The notes under the pieces: model-generated | Databases searched by the model: none | Told to the model about the DNA's origin: nothing | Seen by the model: the letters and a program-made list of their open reading frames with translations, nothing else | Translations under genes and position numbers: made by a program | Assembly: GCA_008828725.1 (NCBI GenBank) | Contig: MEHQ01004416.1 | Span: 89,555 to 153,554 of the forward strand | Length of the DNA: 64,000 bases | Direction: 5' to 3' | Source: Saccharina japonica | Lineage: Eukaryota; Sar; Phaeophyceae; Laminariales; Laminariaceae | Part shown: one piece after another, positions 10,045-20,934 of the stretch | Numbering within the stretch: position 1 is the first letter of the stretch | Layout of the letters: the number at the start of each line of letters is the position of its first letter

Positions 10045-10430
10045 CACGTTTTGGCTTTTTTTTTTTTCGGAATGACCTAGTAATAGTAAAGGCTCCTTAA
10101 CCCGAAATCGTCGGCATTTCGTTTATGATTATCGTGTTGCAAAATTTCGCATGCTACACTCACGATAGGCCATTAGAATTGTTCATCGGATAGGTATACA
10201 TATTACGGGGGACCATAGTAAATAGGACCCTACGTTGTATACAAAACACTATATATTATTATTTTTTTACTAACAATATTTGGTCCTATTTACTATGGTC
10301 CTCCGTAATAATAGCACTTTCCCCCCCCCCCTCCAAAACCATTTTTGGTGTGAGACATAGAGCTCCCCAAGTGACCATCCTTATAAGGCAGAAACAGGTT
10401 GCACCTCTACACCGTAGTATGCGTCGCGCC
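10045..10430. mobile_element. Family A element with a nested MITE
   Basis: Family A order is visible: 'ggctccttaacccgaaatcg', 'gttgcaaaatttcgcatgct', 'gttcatcggataggtata', then after an interruption 'atagcactttccccc', 'tccaaaaccatttttggtg', 'gagctccccaagtgaccat' and 'gcacctctacaccgtagta'. The interruption at 10203-10313 is a CATAGTAAATAGGACC MITE with ends ATTACGGGGGACC and GGTCCTCCGTAATA. The nesting shows that the MITE is younger than this family A copy. Confidence 0.75.
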
Positions 10431-10459
10431 CGTCAACAGATTCGAGCCATTCCACGGTA

Positions 10460-10612
10460 TCGCGGGGGGCGGGGGGCGGAGGCGGGGGGCGGGGGGCGGG
10501 GGGCGGGGGGGGGTTCATGTCGTGCACGGCCGTAGTCGTATGACTATAGACCCTTGCATCCCTACAATGCCGGGACGGAGCACGTTGGGTTTTCACCAAC
10601 CAGGCAGACATT
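10460..10612 (+). mobile_element. Family G 5' fragment after a G-run
   Basis: A long (GGGGCGG)n tract is followed by 'ttcatgtcgtgcacggccgt', 'agtcgtatgactatagaccc', 'tgccgggacggagcacgttg' and 'caccaaccaggcagacattg', then stops. Consistent with insertion into a G tract followed by 3' loss. Confidence 0.7.
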
Positions 10613-11540
10613 GGTGGGGGGGTAATTGGGTCCATGTATGTCTGGCTGGCGGGACTGCCCATCTGTGGAGCTACTGTACTCCATATTAATGCGAACACAG
10701 TTATGGAATGCTTGGGATACATGCGTAGTTCCTGACATGATTCATCGGGTTTCTCACATATATTTCCGTTCAGGGCCGGTGTTCGGATGAGACGGAGTTC
10801 TGCATGTAACGAACCTGATAAAGCGGGTATTGTTTTTGAGCTAAGATTTGACATCAGCGCTCCTTAGTGTAACCTGGCACTTGTGTTAAGCTAGAACTGC
10901 AGGAGAGTCCTGTGCTAGTCTAGAGCTGCGGGAGAGTCCAACGCACTTACTACAAGCACAATATGTACGAGCTTGTAATACTACTCTAGAGCTATGAAGT
11001 ATATAAGCTATAGGCTGTGGTAGCTTACACGAAATGGTCGGCGGCAGAGGTACAGTACAGCAGGTAACTCACCAGTATATGTCCTCAAAGCTACAGTACC
11101 TCAGATCTAGGGCTCGGGTACCCTACCTACTGCATGTAATACCGCAGTGGATCAACGTGCTTACGAGTGAACCACTCGAACTTTCATGCCGTGCGGATCA
11201 CTAGCCTAGAGGATACCACTGCCTGTCATGACATGTATTGCAGGTCACCGGGCTACTGTAGTGTACGCAATAAAGCCAATGCCCTCGGGTATCTCCCCCC
11301 TGCCGCGACAGAATGTATCGTCCCTGGGTGGCAATGACCATCGGAAAAAAAGTGCACCCCATCCGTAACAATATACCAGACCCTTCAAGCTCCCTTTCGG
11401 TGCGATGAACCTCCCGACATGAGTGTTTCGTGCTGGGTGTTATCATGCAAGTTGAGTGACCGCTGCATCATCATGTCATCGTGCCCATCTGTCTTGCCTT
11501 AGTTTTGCCGACATTTGTCTCTGGCCCAATGTTTTTGTTT
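10613..11540. other. Unassigned region
   Basis: A short duplication occurs at 10886-10945 ('ctagaactgcaggagagtcc' and 'ctagagctgcgggagagtcc'). A possible weak minus-strand frame lies at 11201-11446, without recognisable motifs. Nothing else is supported. Confidence 0.35.
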
Positions 11541-11544
11541 GGTA

Positions 11545-11704
11545 AATAACCAAAAACGGGTATACCCGGTCGCTTTTCACTGAAAAACGGGTACAGCCTG
11601 GGATCAAGTAAAAAATACACCCAGCGAGCCACGCGATTGACTCAATTCCATGCTGTACCCGTTTTTGACTCTAACTGGTGCGGGTGTACCCGTTTTTGGT
11701 TATT
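11545..11704. mobile_element. Palindromic MITE, AATAACCAAAAACGGGT ends
   Basis: The 160-bp element has outer inverted repeats AATAACCAAAAACGGGTA / ACCCGTTTTTGGTTATT and a second inner pair AAAAACGGGTACAGC / GCTGTACCCGTTTTT. It is the only copy in the window, so the family is unassigned. Confidence 0.7.
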
Positions 11705-11779
11705 GCCCTTTTGTTTTCAGCGCCATGAAAGTGGCCGAAACGCGGTGACTGGCAATACAAAATGCGCAGTTGGATTTCC

Positions 11780-12165
11780 GTCGAGCGCTCCACCGCGCAG
11801 AACCAACACCCAAGCCGTCTCGACCCCCCACAACCCACGCGCACGCACACGTTTGTCTCCGCACGGCGACGCTGACCATCGCGGCGGTAGCAGCACAGCA
11901 GTAACAGCAGCGACAGCAACGAACAAGCCAGACTAGTACATACGTACGAAGCAGTTATACGTAAAAACAAGCAAACAAATAAGATCTACACCGTCGAGCG
12001 TTCCACCGCGCAGATCAAACGTCCAAGCCTTGTCGACCCCCAACAACCCGCGCGCACGCACACGTTTGTCTCCACAGGGCGACGCAGACCATCGTGGAGG
12101 TGGGAGCACAGCAGTAACAACTCGTATATACGTACGAAGAAGTTACGTAAAAACAAGAGAAAAAA
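11780..12165. repeat. ~200-bp tandem duplication upstream of the MGCSSSK gene
   Basis: The segment 'cgtcgagcgctccaccgcgc' (11780) recurs as 'cgtcgagcgttccaccgcgc' (11993). Matching 'cacgcacacgtttgtctcc', 'gaccatcg', 'agcacagcagtaacag' and 'acgtacgaag' blocks follow in both. The second copy runs directly into the ATG at 12181, so the duplication probably covers the promoter or 5' UTR. Confidence 0.7.
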
Positions 12166-12180
12166 ACAGATCCACAAATC

Positions 12181-12369
12181 ATGGGTTGTTCCAGCAGTAA
12201 AGATCCACCCGTTGAAGATTTCGCCGCCGGGGAAAAAAAAGGTTCCACGAAGCACGCGGAGGAAACGGCGAAGGAGGAGAAGAAGAAAAAGCGCCAAGAA
12301 CGTAACCGCAAAAGGGCCAGCGCTTGCGGAATACTCTCGGACTGTGCTTCTTTGGCTGGAAGCTTTTGA
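12181..12369 (+). CDS. Small MGCSSSK dual-acylated protein
   Basis: The 62-residue frame begins MGCSSSKDPP. Gly2 followed by Cys3, Ser and Lys is a textbook N-myristoylation signal with an adjacent palmitoylation cysteine, so membrane anchoring is predicted from the sequence. Residues 18-45 are strongly basic (EKKG...KEEKKKKRQERNRKR), a polybasic stretch that would add membrane affinity. The C-terminus ends LAGSF, followed by two stops in a row (TGA TAA). It starts at a clear ATG right after a duplicated upstream segment. No enzymatic domain is present. It could be a complete small signalling adaptor or a first exon. Family unknown. Confidence 0.55.
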   Translation: MGCSSSKDPPVEDFAAGEKKGSTKHAEETAKEEKKKKRQERNRKRASACGILSDCASLAGSF

Positions 12370-12572
12370 TAACGAAGAATGACGCTGTGTATTACGCGAG
12401 ACCGCGCACGCACCTCTAGAAACAAGGAAAGGGTCACGACCTACAAGCAGCGCATGTGCGCGAAGAAAGTCTTGGCAGAAAATGAGTGAAGGACTAAAGA
12501 GCGTGCGCGCAAGAGGGTTAACAGGGCCGGTGACGAGGCAAGTTGTCGCGCTGTCGGGGCGGGGGCGGGGGG

Positions 12573-12574
12573 NN
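12573..12574. other. Ambiguous bases (NN) in a G-rich tract
   Basis: Two undetermined bases lie inside a GGGGCGGGGG tract. A third N is at 28854. They mark locally uncertain sequence. Confidence 0.95.
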
Positions 12575-12685
12575 CGGGGCGGGGGCGGGGGCTGCGGCTG
12601 ATGATCACGTTTGTTTGCGTACACTCGTTTGTGCACAAACTGTGTTTTCTCGTTCAGCAGGTACCCGTGTTCGTAGCACTACTGT

Positions 12686-13081
12686 ATGTGGTCGGGTTCT
12701 GTTTGTGGGAGTCCTGGAGAAGTTTCGGCAGGGAGGATTGTTTGTGTCGGCGGTGGTGTAACTGTGTGCGACGATTCCCGTTGGTTTGGGTGTTTAGAGA
12801 AGATCCGACAGGGAGAAATGATTGTGTTTGTTTGTGGTGGGGGTGGTGGAGGTGATCGCAACGGCTTTCCCGAAGAGGCTGTGTATGAAAACGAGACGGA
12901 TCCAGACCCAGCCATACTACCTCGCTGCTGCCACCGCTTTGCCTTCATCGAGCTGCATCAATCGGCCAGGCGCATCACATACGACGATGTATGCCCTCAT
13001 TACGTGTGTGTAAAATACAACACAGTCGAAAGAGGCAAATATATATTTTGGCACATTGTTGGTCCTGTGGCCATATTATAA
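12686..13081 (+). CDS. Hypothetical protein, possible duplicated gene
   Basis: An ATG-initiated frame of 131 residues. The C-terminal part (residues 65-131) looks protein-like, with balanced composition, and contains AVYENETDPDPAILPRCCHR and ITYDDVCPHYVCVKYN. The N-terminal part is glycine- and valine-rich and may be intron or UTR. No family is recognised. The same sequence recurs about 380 bp downstream with stops and a frameshift, so this copy is either the intact parent or merely the less decayed one. Confidence 0.35.
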   Translation: MWSGSVCGSPGEVSAGRIVCVGGGVTVCDDSRWFGCLEKIRQGEMIVFVCGGGGGGDRNGFPEEAVYENETDPDPAILPRCCHRFAFIELHQSARRITYDDVCPHYVCVKYNTVERGKYIFWHIVGPVAIL

Positions 13082-13139
13082 ACTACTACAGTACTACTAC
13101 CGTAGTTGCGCTAATCGTACATAATGTATGTACCGTTGG

Positions 13140-13500
13140 TGTAGGTGTCTGCGACGATTCCCGTTGGTTTGCGTGTTTAGAGAAGATCCGACAGGGAGGA
13201 TTGATTGTGTTTGTTTGTGATGAGGGTGGTGGAGGTGGCTGCAGCGGTTCCCGAAGGGGCTGTGCATGAAAACGAGACGCATCCAGACACGCGTCCAGCC
13301 ATAAAAACCTCGCTGTGCTGCCACCGCTTTGCCCTCTTCTAGATGCATCAATCGGTCAGGCGCATCACATAGGACGATGTATCCCCTCATGATTTTGTGT
13401 GTGAAATACAACACAGTCGAAAGAGTCAAATATATACGTTGGCACATTGTTGGTCCTGTGTACATATTATAACCTACTACTGTGTTTGTTGCGCTAATAA
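13140..13500 (+). pseudogene. Decayed tandem copy of the 12686-13081 frame
   Basis: It aligns with 12765-13090 over its whole length ('cgacgattcccgttggtttg', 'gagaagatccgacagggag', 'tgctgccaccgctttgcc', 'gttggtcctgtg'). The frame is broken by an early TGA, a shift near 13255 and a TAG near 13340. The offset is about 380 bp. A shorter partial copy also precedes the parent near 12700. Confidence 0.6.
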
Positions 13501-13549
13501 TCGTGCATAATGTATGTACCGTATCACAGGCAAGAAAACAAACCACCTC

Positions 13550-13647
13550 GGACGAATTTCGAAGCTGTAATTATCGGCAACAAGGACAGTGCAAACGCGG
13601 ACGAATTTCGAAGCTGTAATTATCGGCAACGAGGACAGTGCAAACGC
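13550..13647. repeat. 49-bp direct duplication
   Basis: 'cggacgaatttcgaagctgt' through 'gacagtgcaaacg' occurs twice back to back, with one A/G difference. Confidence 0.85.
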
Positions 13648-13804
13648 AGAAAGAGGCGCACAATCATCAAATATCGATGAGATATATCCCCAAAGCAATC
13701 ACGTCTGCTGTGTGTGCCCCTTTTTGTTTTTGGAGAAAACCGGCTCGAAAATTAACCCAAGGGTGCGTGCGATCTTGCCGGTTACTCGGAGCTTTCTTGT
13801 CTTC

Positions 13805-14034
13805 TCTTATTTTGTCTTGTCTTGTCTTGTCTTGTCTTGTCTTGTCTTGTCTTGTCTTGTCTTGTTTTGTCTTGTCTTTTCTTGTCTTGTCTTGTCTTAT
13901 CTTGTCTTGTCTTGTCTTGTCTTGTCTTGTCGTGTCTCGTCTCGTCTTGTCTTGTCCTGTCTCTTCTTGTCTTGCCTTGTCTTGTCTCGTCTTGGCCTCG
14001 CGTGTGTTGGCTTGTGTTATCTTGTCTTGTTGTG
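13805..14034. repeat. Pentanucleotide microsatellite (CTTGT)n
   Basis: More than 40 CTTGT units, perfect at first, then with increasing C/T substitutions. It keeps all three frames of each strand open, giving spurious SCLVLSCLV and KTRQDKTRQD translations. Confidence 0.95.
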
Positions 14035-14734
14035 ATGGTATGGCCTTGGAAGGACGGCAATTACCTCAGAATAGGTCATTGGTCCGCTTTCGTATTTCTT
14101 GGATGATGTTTGCATTCGGGGTAATCATGAAGGGAAGGGCTAGGAGCCCTTCCCAGGGAAGATGCCACCGAGATTATGGGGTTAATAAATATATGTATCC
14201 CCTACTTCTGATTTTACATGAAAATGAATATCCGTAAGGACATGCTTAATAGGCAGGCCTGCAAGGGGATAGTGTGTGTCTCACCCAGCAGTTGCCTTGT
14301 CTTCGTTCTTCGTATCTTGTGTTAGGTCTATGTAGTTTGTGGGGTCATTTCGTGCGTTCGAGGTGCGGTCCAATCGTCGTGCGTGTTGCGCAAGGAGTTA
14401 AGTTGGACTGTGATATACCAGGTACTCGGTAGGTGGCAGAGGTGGGGGCGGAGACTGCGAGAGTCTTTGACGGGGTTAGGTGAATGGGCGACAACTAACT
14501 GAAGTACCCAGGACGGTGGTGTGTCGAAGCTCTGCGCCCATCTATGCGTCGACGCTGATGAGCTGTTGATCAATCCGTAATGTAGTCGGGTCTGGTTGAT
14601 GGCACCCCGCCGTGTTCGAAGTCATTGGGTTCTTGATTTCCTTTTGTATGTGTGCGTGGTATGGTTGAACAAGCGCTACACATGGTCAGATGGAAAACGA
14701 TCAATTAATCATACCTGGTACGTGTTAATAATGC
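14035..14734. other. Unassigned spacer
   Basis: There is a perfect small hairpin at about 14130-14153 (gggaagggct...agcccttccc). No gene is supported. Confidence 0.4.
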
Positions 14735-15520
14735 TGCTGTGTGTCGAGGTTTATAAACTATTCGAATCGAACATGCATCGAAGCACTGAAGTCACCGCTG
14801 CACCGAGGCTGGGGAAAGCATGCACTACAGGAAACTGTGTATCGAGGATCATAATCTGTTGGAGTTGTCAAATTTCCATCGAAAACCCTACATCTTCACC
14901 TGTGTCGAGGTTGCCGATAAGGTACTAGGATTATGTTGACGAGGCCCATAACCTGTTGGAATGGATGAGATATCGAAGCTCTGTGGTTATACCTCGCCCG
15001 AGGCCGATAATAGCAAATACATGATGTTTACCGACGAGACTCATAACCTGTTGAAAAACAAATACATGTATGTATCCAAAAACACTCTGCATCGTCAGCT
15101 GCGTCGAGACTGTGCTGTGGTACCCCCTCTCGCCTGTTGAAGCGTTAGCATTTGTAGGTAATGCCTCTGGGTCATAACTAGTGGGTATTCATTGTCGCCC
15201 GTCTGGATGACAGTTCCCACGGCCCTTCGTTCAGAAGACACCCGGCGAGCAAGCAATAAAGTTATATGCAAACAAATAATGTATAAGCACCTGTCGAGCA
15301 ACCTGTGTGAGTGACCTGAGCCAGGCCAGAGGCTAATATTGTATCGAGGCTGATAACCTGTTGGAATAATTGGCTGCTATGCTCGTACGCATGTACGGTT
15401 TGCGGGCACCTACAGAGTGATCCAGCATCGAGCATACACCTGCGCATATTTCTGCACCAACGCTGAATATGGCATGCTTGAATAGTATGTGTCGAAGCTC
15501 ACAACTTGTCAGAATGGAAC
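14735..15520. repeat. Irregular array of a ~27-bp CGAGGCTCATAACCTGTTGG motif
   Basis: Variants occur near 14738, 14836, 14901, 14937, 15031, 15101, 15340 and 15487, spaced 40-240 bp apart. The best conserved core is (T/G)CGAGGCTNATAACCTGTTG. Weaker forms ('cacagaggttgataaccac') continue at 15545-15665. The spacers between motifs are not alike, so it is not an ordinary tandem array. Function unknown. Confidence 0.55.
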
Positions 15521-15752
15521 ATTCATCGAACCTTCGGTCTATCTCTGCACAGAGGTTGATAAGCACATACCCTGGTATCACTCAGAATCGGAATATAAGG
15601 ACCGTTTGTATACTAACATGTAATTGAAATGGTGTTTATATCTCTGCACAGAGGTTGATAACCACATACTTCGTTCGAGGATGCTCGGTCTCGAGGCTCG
15701 GCAACCTGGTGGCAAAAGGTATACGCACTGAAACTCTGTTTGCTTCTCTGCA

Positions 15753-16163
15753 GTGAGGTTCAACAAACAGTGCATCGGTTACACCGCAGGGACAGACACG
15801 GAGCGAATGCACAAAGCCAAACAGCGTAACGCCCAGGCGTACTTAGCATGGCCGGCCGATTATAAGGTTCAAGGTTGCGACATATTGCGGGAAATCTTGA
15901 GGCATGCAAAAGAAGCAACCGCCGACCACTTGACGCGCGGTCGAGAGCCGAAACGAAGAGGACCACGGCATATGCTATCACGTTTGGAATCCGACAATGA
16001 GCAACACAACAACAAACTCTTCAACAACGTGCACTCGAAAAAAGCTACAGAAACAAGAAGCCGACGTCAGCATTTCGTTGCCGACGTACACTCACGCATC
16101 TTCCAATGTTGGGTGTCGAGTGCTCGAAGGTCGGACTCACAGCTGGCGGCGTGTTTTACATAA
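15753..16163 (+). CDS. Hypothetical basic protein or exon
   Basis: Open for 136 codons but with no ATG at its head. The first ATG gives about 118 residues beginning MHKAKQRNAQ. The composition is charged and Arg/His/Asn-rich and non-repetitive, with segments such as AYLAWPADYKVQGCDILREI and RRQHFVADVHSRIFQCW. No domain is recognised. It could be an exon of an unknown gene or of a decayed transposon. Confidence 0.25.
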   Translation: MRFNKQCIGYTAGTDTERMHKAKQRNAQAYLAWPADYKVQGCDILREILRHAKEATADHLTRGREPKRRGPRHMLSRLESDNEQHNNKLFNNVHSKKATETRSRRQHFVADVHSRIFQCWVSSARRSDSQLAACFT

Positions 16164-17495
16164 CTGTACGTGAAATAAAAATAACAATGTCTTGCGACCC
16201 TGCGGCTTTCGTAAGTTCTTCAGTAGGAATATCATTTGTTTTTCATTTAATTGCGCAAACGTACAGCAGTTAGTGTGCATCGAAAATGTTATTCCGTGGA
16301 TACAGTACATGCAACCAGTCAGAATGGTTGATCACGTCCGAAGCCAATCACAACTAGCTGGTACGTGCGGACACACGAATCATGCAGCAAGAAGAAGCAT
16401 CGTCTATACCACACTGCACTACTGGCAGATTCAAGCGTACCACAAACAAACCCACATAAAACGCACCAATCAGTCGGGACACGAAGGTCCGCCCAATAGC
16501 CAATAGTAACCGCGCCAACGACCAGCCCCGCCCCCAGAGGGCAACAACAACATTCGCTAACCGTGGCTCCCCCTGACACCACTAACCCTAACCCTTAGTC
16601 AAACACGACCAAATATTTTAAGGTTAACTGATCACTGTGCGATGCAAAAAGCGCAACCAATCTAGCAAAAGATATATACCATAAACCAATCAACCAATCA
16701 GGTTTCGCTCGTTCCCATAACATATCCCTCCCGCGCGCTACTTTCTACTCTACACCACCAGGCAAGTTATAAAACCCCTTGCCTAGATAATATCGAACGC
16801 CCCATCACCCCCACCTACCTCGCGCCCCCCATCCTTCCTCTCCCTCCCTCACATTTTCCACCTTTCACTTCGATCTCCTTCATATATATATATATAGATG
16901 TGTTTTCTCCTTCCCCTCCTTCCCTTTTCGATCTTCAGCGCGCATGGGAAATACCCCCAAACATGGTCACAGGATGGCCGCTAGGTGATCACAGCACACC
17001 ATACCACCCCACACAATCTATCGCTCCGTCCCGCCTTACGACGTGGCGCGCGCAAACCGCGCAATAGCGCGGGTCGCCACACCAAGTAGTCGAGTAGTAG
17101 CCATACTGTACGTTCAAGGTATATCTAGGACAGCCTTTGTTTTTTGGAACATGGCACAAGAGTAACAGCGACACAGCACGACAGCACTCGAGTCTACAAT
17201 GGTGGCGCAAGGGGGAAATACGTTCACAACAGCAACGTAAAACGATGGACCTCTATAAAGTATACATCTATAACGCCTCTAGAATTATACCGCACAGCAG
17301 AAGCGAGTACCGCGACTGGGTAACACGAACATAATGAAACACACAGAAAGAAATGTAAACGACGATGTGCCCAGCAGCACCGTCGGAGCGGCGGTACTCG
17401 TAGTACGTAGGACTATTAAAGTAGTAGCAGACGCAGTAGCAGCAGCCGCAGCCATAAAAAAAGCGAGCAAACAAACCATCAGCAAAGGGTCACTA
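16164..17495. other. Low-complexity, gene-free stretch
   Basis: C/T-rich tracts (16800-16930) and a short (TA)n at 16883-16898. Two isolated CCCTAACCCT-like matches near 16580 are too short to be telomeric. No gene is supported. Confidence 0.4.
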
Positions 17496-17499
17496 TAGC

Positions 17500-18240
17500 T
17501 GCATCACCAGCCGGGGCTACCACATCCCTGGCGGGTGAAAACAAAAGCGGGCGAACCAATTACGCAAAGTTCCCCCGTAGCAGCAGCAGCAGCAGCAGCG
17601 GTAATCATGAAAAAAGGCGATCACGAACCACCAAACAAACGCGGTCGACAATGGCAACCGTAACGGCAGCACCAGCCGGGGCTCCCGCAACCTCGGGGGG
17701 GAAAGCAGGAACAAACAGCGGGCGAACTAATTGCGCCATGTTAGCCCCCGCAGCAGCAGCAGCAGCAGCAGCAATACATAAAAACTGTAACTGATGAAGA
17801 AACGCGGTTTTCAACGGCAACAGTATCGGCAACAGCAGAGGCAACGGCAGCCGAGGCTGCCGCATCTCTGGCGGAGAAACGAACATTAAACAGCGAGGGA
17901 AATAATTGCGTTATTGCGGTTGCCCCGCAGCAGCAGCGGCAGCAGCAGCAAACGAAAAAAAAAGGCGGCAACAAACAAACAAACGTCATTCGCAACGGCA
18001 ACAGTAACGGCAACAGCAGCCGGGGCTCCCACATCTCCGACGAGGGAAATGAAAACATATACCAAACATCGGGCGGCCAACTTGCGTAGTTTTAGTTCCC
18101 CCGCAACACCAGCAGCAGTAGAGAAAAAAAAACAGCTTACAAGAAAGAACGAAAAAAACGATGTCTGTAAGGGCAACAGTAACTGCGATAGCCGCCGGGG
18201 CGAGGCGCCCACGTTCCCGGTGGCGAAAAACAAGCGAATT
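17500..18240. repeat. ~160-bp minisatellite with internal CAG tracts, 4-5 units
   Basis: Each unit carries 'aacggcaacagcagccgggg'-like sequence, then 'ctcccacatctc', 'gcgggcgaactaattgcg' and a (CAG)n run. Runs are at 17580, 17752, 17930 and 18108. Spacing is 155-185 bp. Minus-strand frames starting MF with hydrophobic Leu/Pro-rich sequence arise in each unit as a shadow of the repeat. Confidence 0.75.
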
Positions 18241-18479
18241 AATTGCTACCTGGTACATAGGATGCCACAGTTTGGCCCGTTGACGAATCGCCCCCTTTCA
18301 CTTACACTATCTAGAGTATGTTACGCCGTAAGAGGGCTTGACGATCCCACAAGACTGGCCCCCAGGAATATTTGCAACATACCGTCTGCGAAATCAGGAC
18401 CGACCGTTGATAACGCCACACGCCTGGAACCTGAAACATTTCAGTTTTTTACCAGGCAGAATGCTTCCGTTCAACAATA

Positions 18480-18700
18480 CCTGGTAAGCATTAGGCCAAT
18501 CCGAGTAACCCCTGTTTTGATGACCAACCAATCAATGTCCTTCTCCAAAACAAGAGTATTCCATTTGTTACAGGCAGTTACCAAGCAGACTGCTTCCGTT
18601 CAACAATAAGCATTATACCAGTCCGAACAACCCCTGCCCTGTTTGGCTGACCAACCAATGTCCTTCGCCAAAAAGATAGTATACCAAACAGACGGGGCTA
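18480..18700. repeat. Two-copy 120-bp tandem duplication
   Basis: 'ttccgttcaacaatacctgg'/'ttccgttcaacaataagc' introduce two copies (18468 and 18595) of a segment containing 'gtaacccctg'/'caacccctgc', 'gaccaaccaatcaatgtcct'/'gaccaaccaatgtccttc' and 'agtattcca'/'agtatacca'. Confidence 0.7.
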
Positions 18701-19455
18701 TGCTTCTTCGACCAGAAGAAAAAAAAAAAAATCCTTTCAATAACAGCTGACCAAAATAAATATAGAAAGGAATCCACCAACAACCTAAAGCTCTTCCCAT
18801 CATAAAAAAAGAGTCGGCCAACGTGAGAACTACGCAAAAAATAAGCAAGCTTCACGCTCGACCCTTCAAAAAACTGTTTCAACTCTGTGTCCCGGCGTGT
18901 TCGGGGTTATAAGAAGGGGCGGACATCGCAGCGTTTACAGATAATACAGACACAGAAAAGAAATGCAATGCGTTTTGACGCGCTTGCTGCTACTTGCTGT
19001 TTGCTACGAGTGCATGTACGTACGCGATAACTAATCCTAGCAAGAGACAAAAACAAACGTGGAGGACAGTTGGTTATAGTTACGCTGCTGGCCGAAGGTT
19101 CGACATTGTTTCCTGCAACAGAACGCGCCCGGGCCCCGTCGTGGATATGATCCGGAAGCTACCAGATACTAAAATCCGGTAACATACGAGACATAGATTA
19201 GCGAGAAATATCAAACGCCGCCATGGGGAGGCGTCATAATTTCCTCACTACCGCGCGATACAAAGCGTGAGCGGGGAATCGCGACAAGGACAAAAAAAAA
19301 CGGTGTTTACTCTCAATTTTGCCACCTCTCAACACCGATGTTTTTGGCCTGTTCAACACTGACGCCAGTGCTGTTGTTGAAAACCAGGTACCTGGCTGCT
19401 ATACTCGTACGTATGCACTGTTTGGCTGGCATCCACCGAGTGGACCAGCTGACTT
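18701..19455. other. Unassigned spacer
   Basis: No supported gene, RNA or mobile element. One short A-run lies at 18718-18732. Confidence 0.35.
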
Positions 19456-19459
19456 GACA

Positions 19460-19645
19460 CAGGTTAGGACTTGAAGGCATGTCTTACCCAGGGGGGACGA
19501 AAGACTTGGAGGCATGCCTGAAAGGAGACTAAGACTTGAGAAAAAGGAGAACCATACATGAAAACGAGAACAAGGCGTGTCTTAAACCGGAACACGAGTT
19601 GAAGGCATGTCTTCAAAGGGGGGACAAGACTTGGAGGTATGCCAT
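19460..19645. repeat. Degenerate GACTTGRAGGCATGYCT minisatellite
   Basis: 'gacttgaaggcatgtctta', 'gacttggaggcatgcctga', 'gagttgaaggcatgtcttc' and 'gacttggaggtatgccata' recur at intervals of about 36-110 bp, with aagg/gggg spacers. Confidence 0.6.
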
Positions 19646-20039
19646 ACAGGGCGGAAAAACGAATGTCATAAAAAAAAGTGACGCTTACAATATGATAAGT
19701 AGTAGCATCGGTTCCCACGAGGCAGGCAACCCGGGCTGCTGAGTAAGGCAAGGGCTGAACCCGACCTACTTAATACCAGCGCAAAAACGCCTCGGACGAA
19801 TAGGATTGCGGGGAGAGGGAACACCGCAATCAGAACCCACGGTAAAAACAAAAAAACAGGTATCCCCATACACTACAAACCATATTTGGGTATGATGTAT
19901 GTCTTCCCCCCGAAGTACCCGTACGCCCCATGACCCCCCTAGTCGTACTGCTGCTCACTCTCAGCTAACGGGTGATAGCACAACACTTGCGGGTTAACTT
20001 GCGGGTTAATAGGCATATTCCAAGCGGGTTAACCCAGCG

Positions 20040-20225
20040 TTCTTTACGGGTCAAGACCCGACCCGCGGATCGGATCAGTGAGTTTTAGAAATCTGACAGG
20101 TCGGGTAGGGTCCGGTCAGGTCTGGTCGGGTCTGGCCGGGTCAGGAGCATCCCAAACTCTCGCGGCTCGTGTCTGGTCACCGTCACCCGACCCAACCTGG
20201 CCCGTGAGGTTTGACCCGAGCCCTG
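20040..20225. repeat. GGTCGGGTC/GACCCGACC repeats with inverted order
   Basis: 'gggtcaagacccgacccgcg' and many GGTCNGGTC units at 20098-20145 face GACCCGACCC units at 20185-20222. The tract may fold on itself. Confidence 0.55.
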
Positions 20226-20930
20226 GGAAAATCAAGATACAGTCGCCCTCTCTTCTTACGCAAAAAGCACACAACAAGAGACTTAAGGTGTCGGGCAGTA
20301 CGCAGATATATTGAAGAAAGCAAAAACGAAAAAAACGAAAAAAACGAAAAATAGTGAAAATTAATGGACAGCACAATCTCGGCAACAACGTACAGTACGC
20401 ATTTATCACTGGTATTTATTAGAGTACAATGCGTATATGGTAGAGGGTCGGTCTACAAAATACGACGCACATGACAACAGCACCGAACGTATACCATGCA
20501 AATCTATAATAATAATCGTTCAAATTGTCTATCACCCTTTGAATCCATCTACCAGCTATCATCTACCGTCGCATCTATTTTTCACCATCGAAAGAACAAT
20601 CCCTCAAGTCTAACATCCGTCTGACCAGCAAAAATCTACCAAAACAAGTAAAGTATAATAGTCGAAACACCAAAATTTAGAGGGCGCCGAAATGGCACAC
20701 GACCCCCCCCCCCCCGCGCCCAAAACGTCTCAAGGAAACACCCATGGAAACCCCTCCATGCCGGTGCTCGTAAACATATAGAAATAGACTACCCATCTCG
20801 TCAGGTTTTCTTTCCGTCCGAGGGATGTTGAGGGGAGGGGGTGGGACACTCGTGGCCCCGCATTGGCAACAAACAGCGCTACAACGCACAAACGCAAAGC
20901 CGAGGCTTAGGGTTCAGACAGCAGTGCGTA
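20226..20930. other. Unassigned spacer
   Basis: 'cgaaaaaaacgaaaaa' short repeats at 20327-20350 and a C-run at 20703-20716. No gene is supported. Confidence 0.35.
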
Positions 20931-20934
20931 TATA

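Noticed and set aside
13805..14034. Long Leu/Ser/Val/Cys and Lys/Thr/Arg/Gln frames
   Set aside because: All derive from the CTTGT microsatellite, which keeps every frame open.
16570..16600. Telomeric repeats (CCCTAACCCT)
   Set aside because: Only two short matches, no array.
17914..18609. 231-codon plus-strand frame
   Set aside because: It runs through a minisatellite and a tandem duplication, and its composition follows the repeat.
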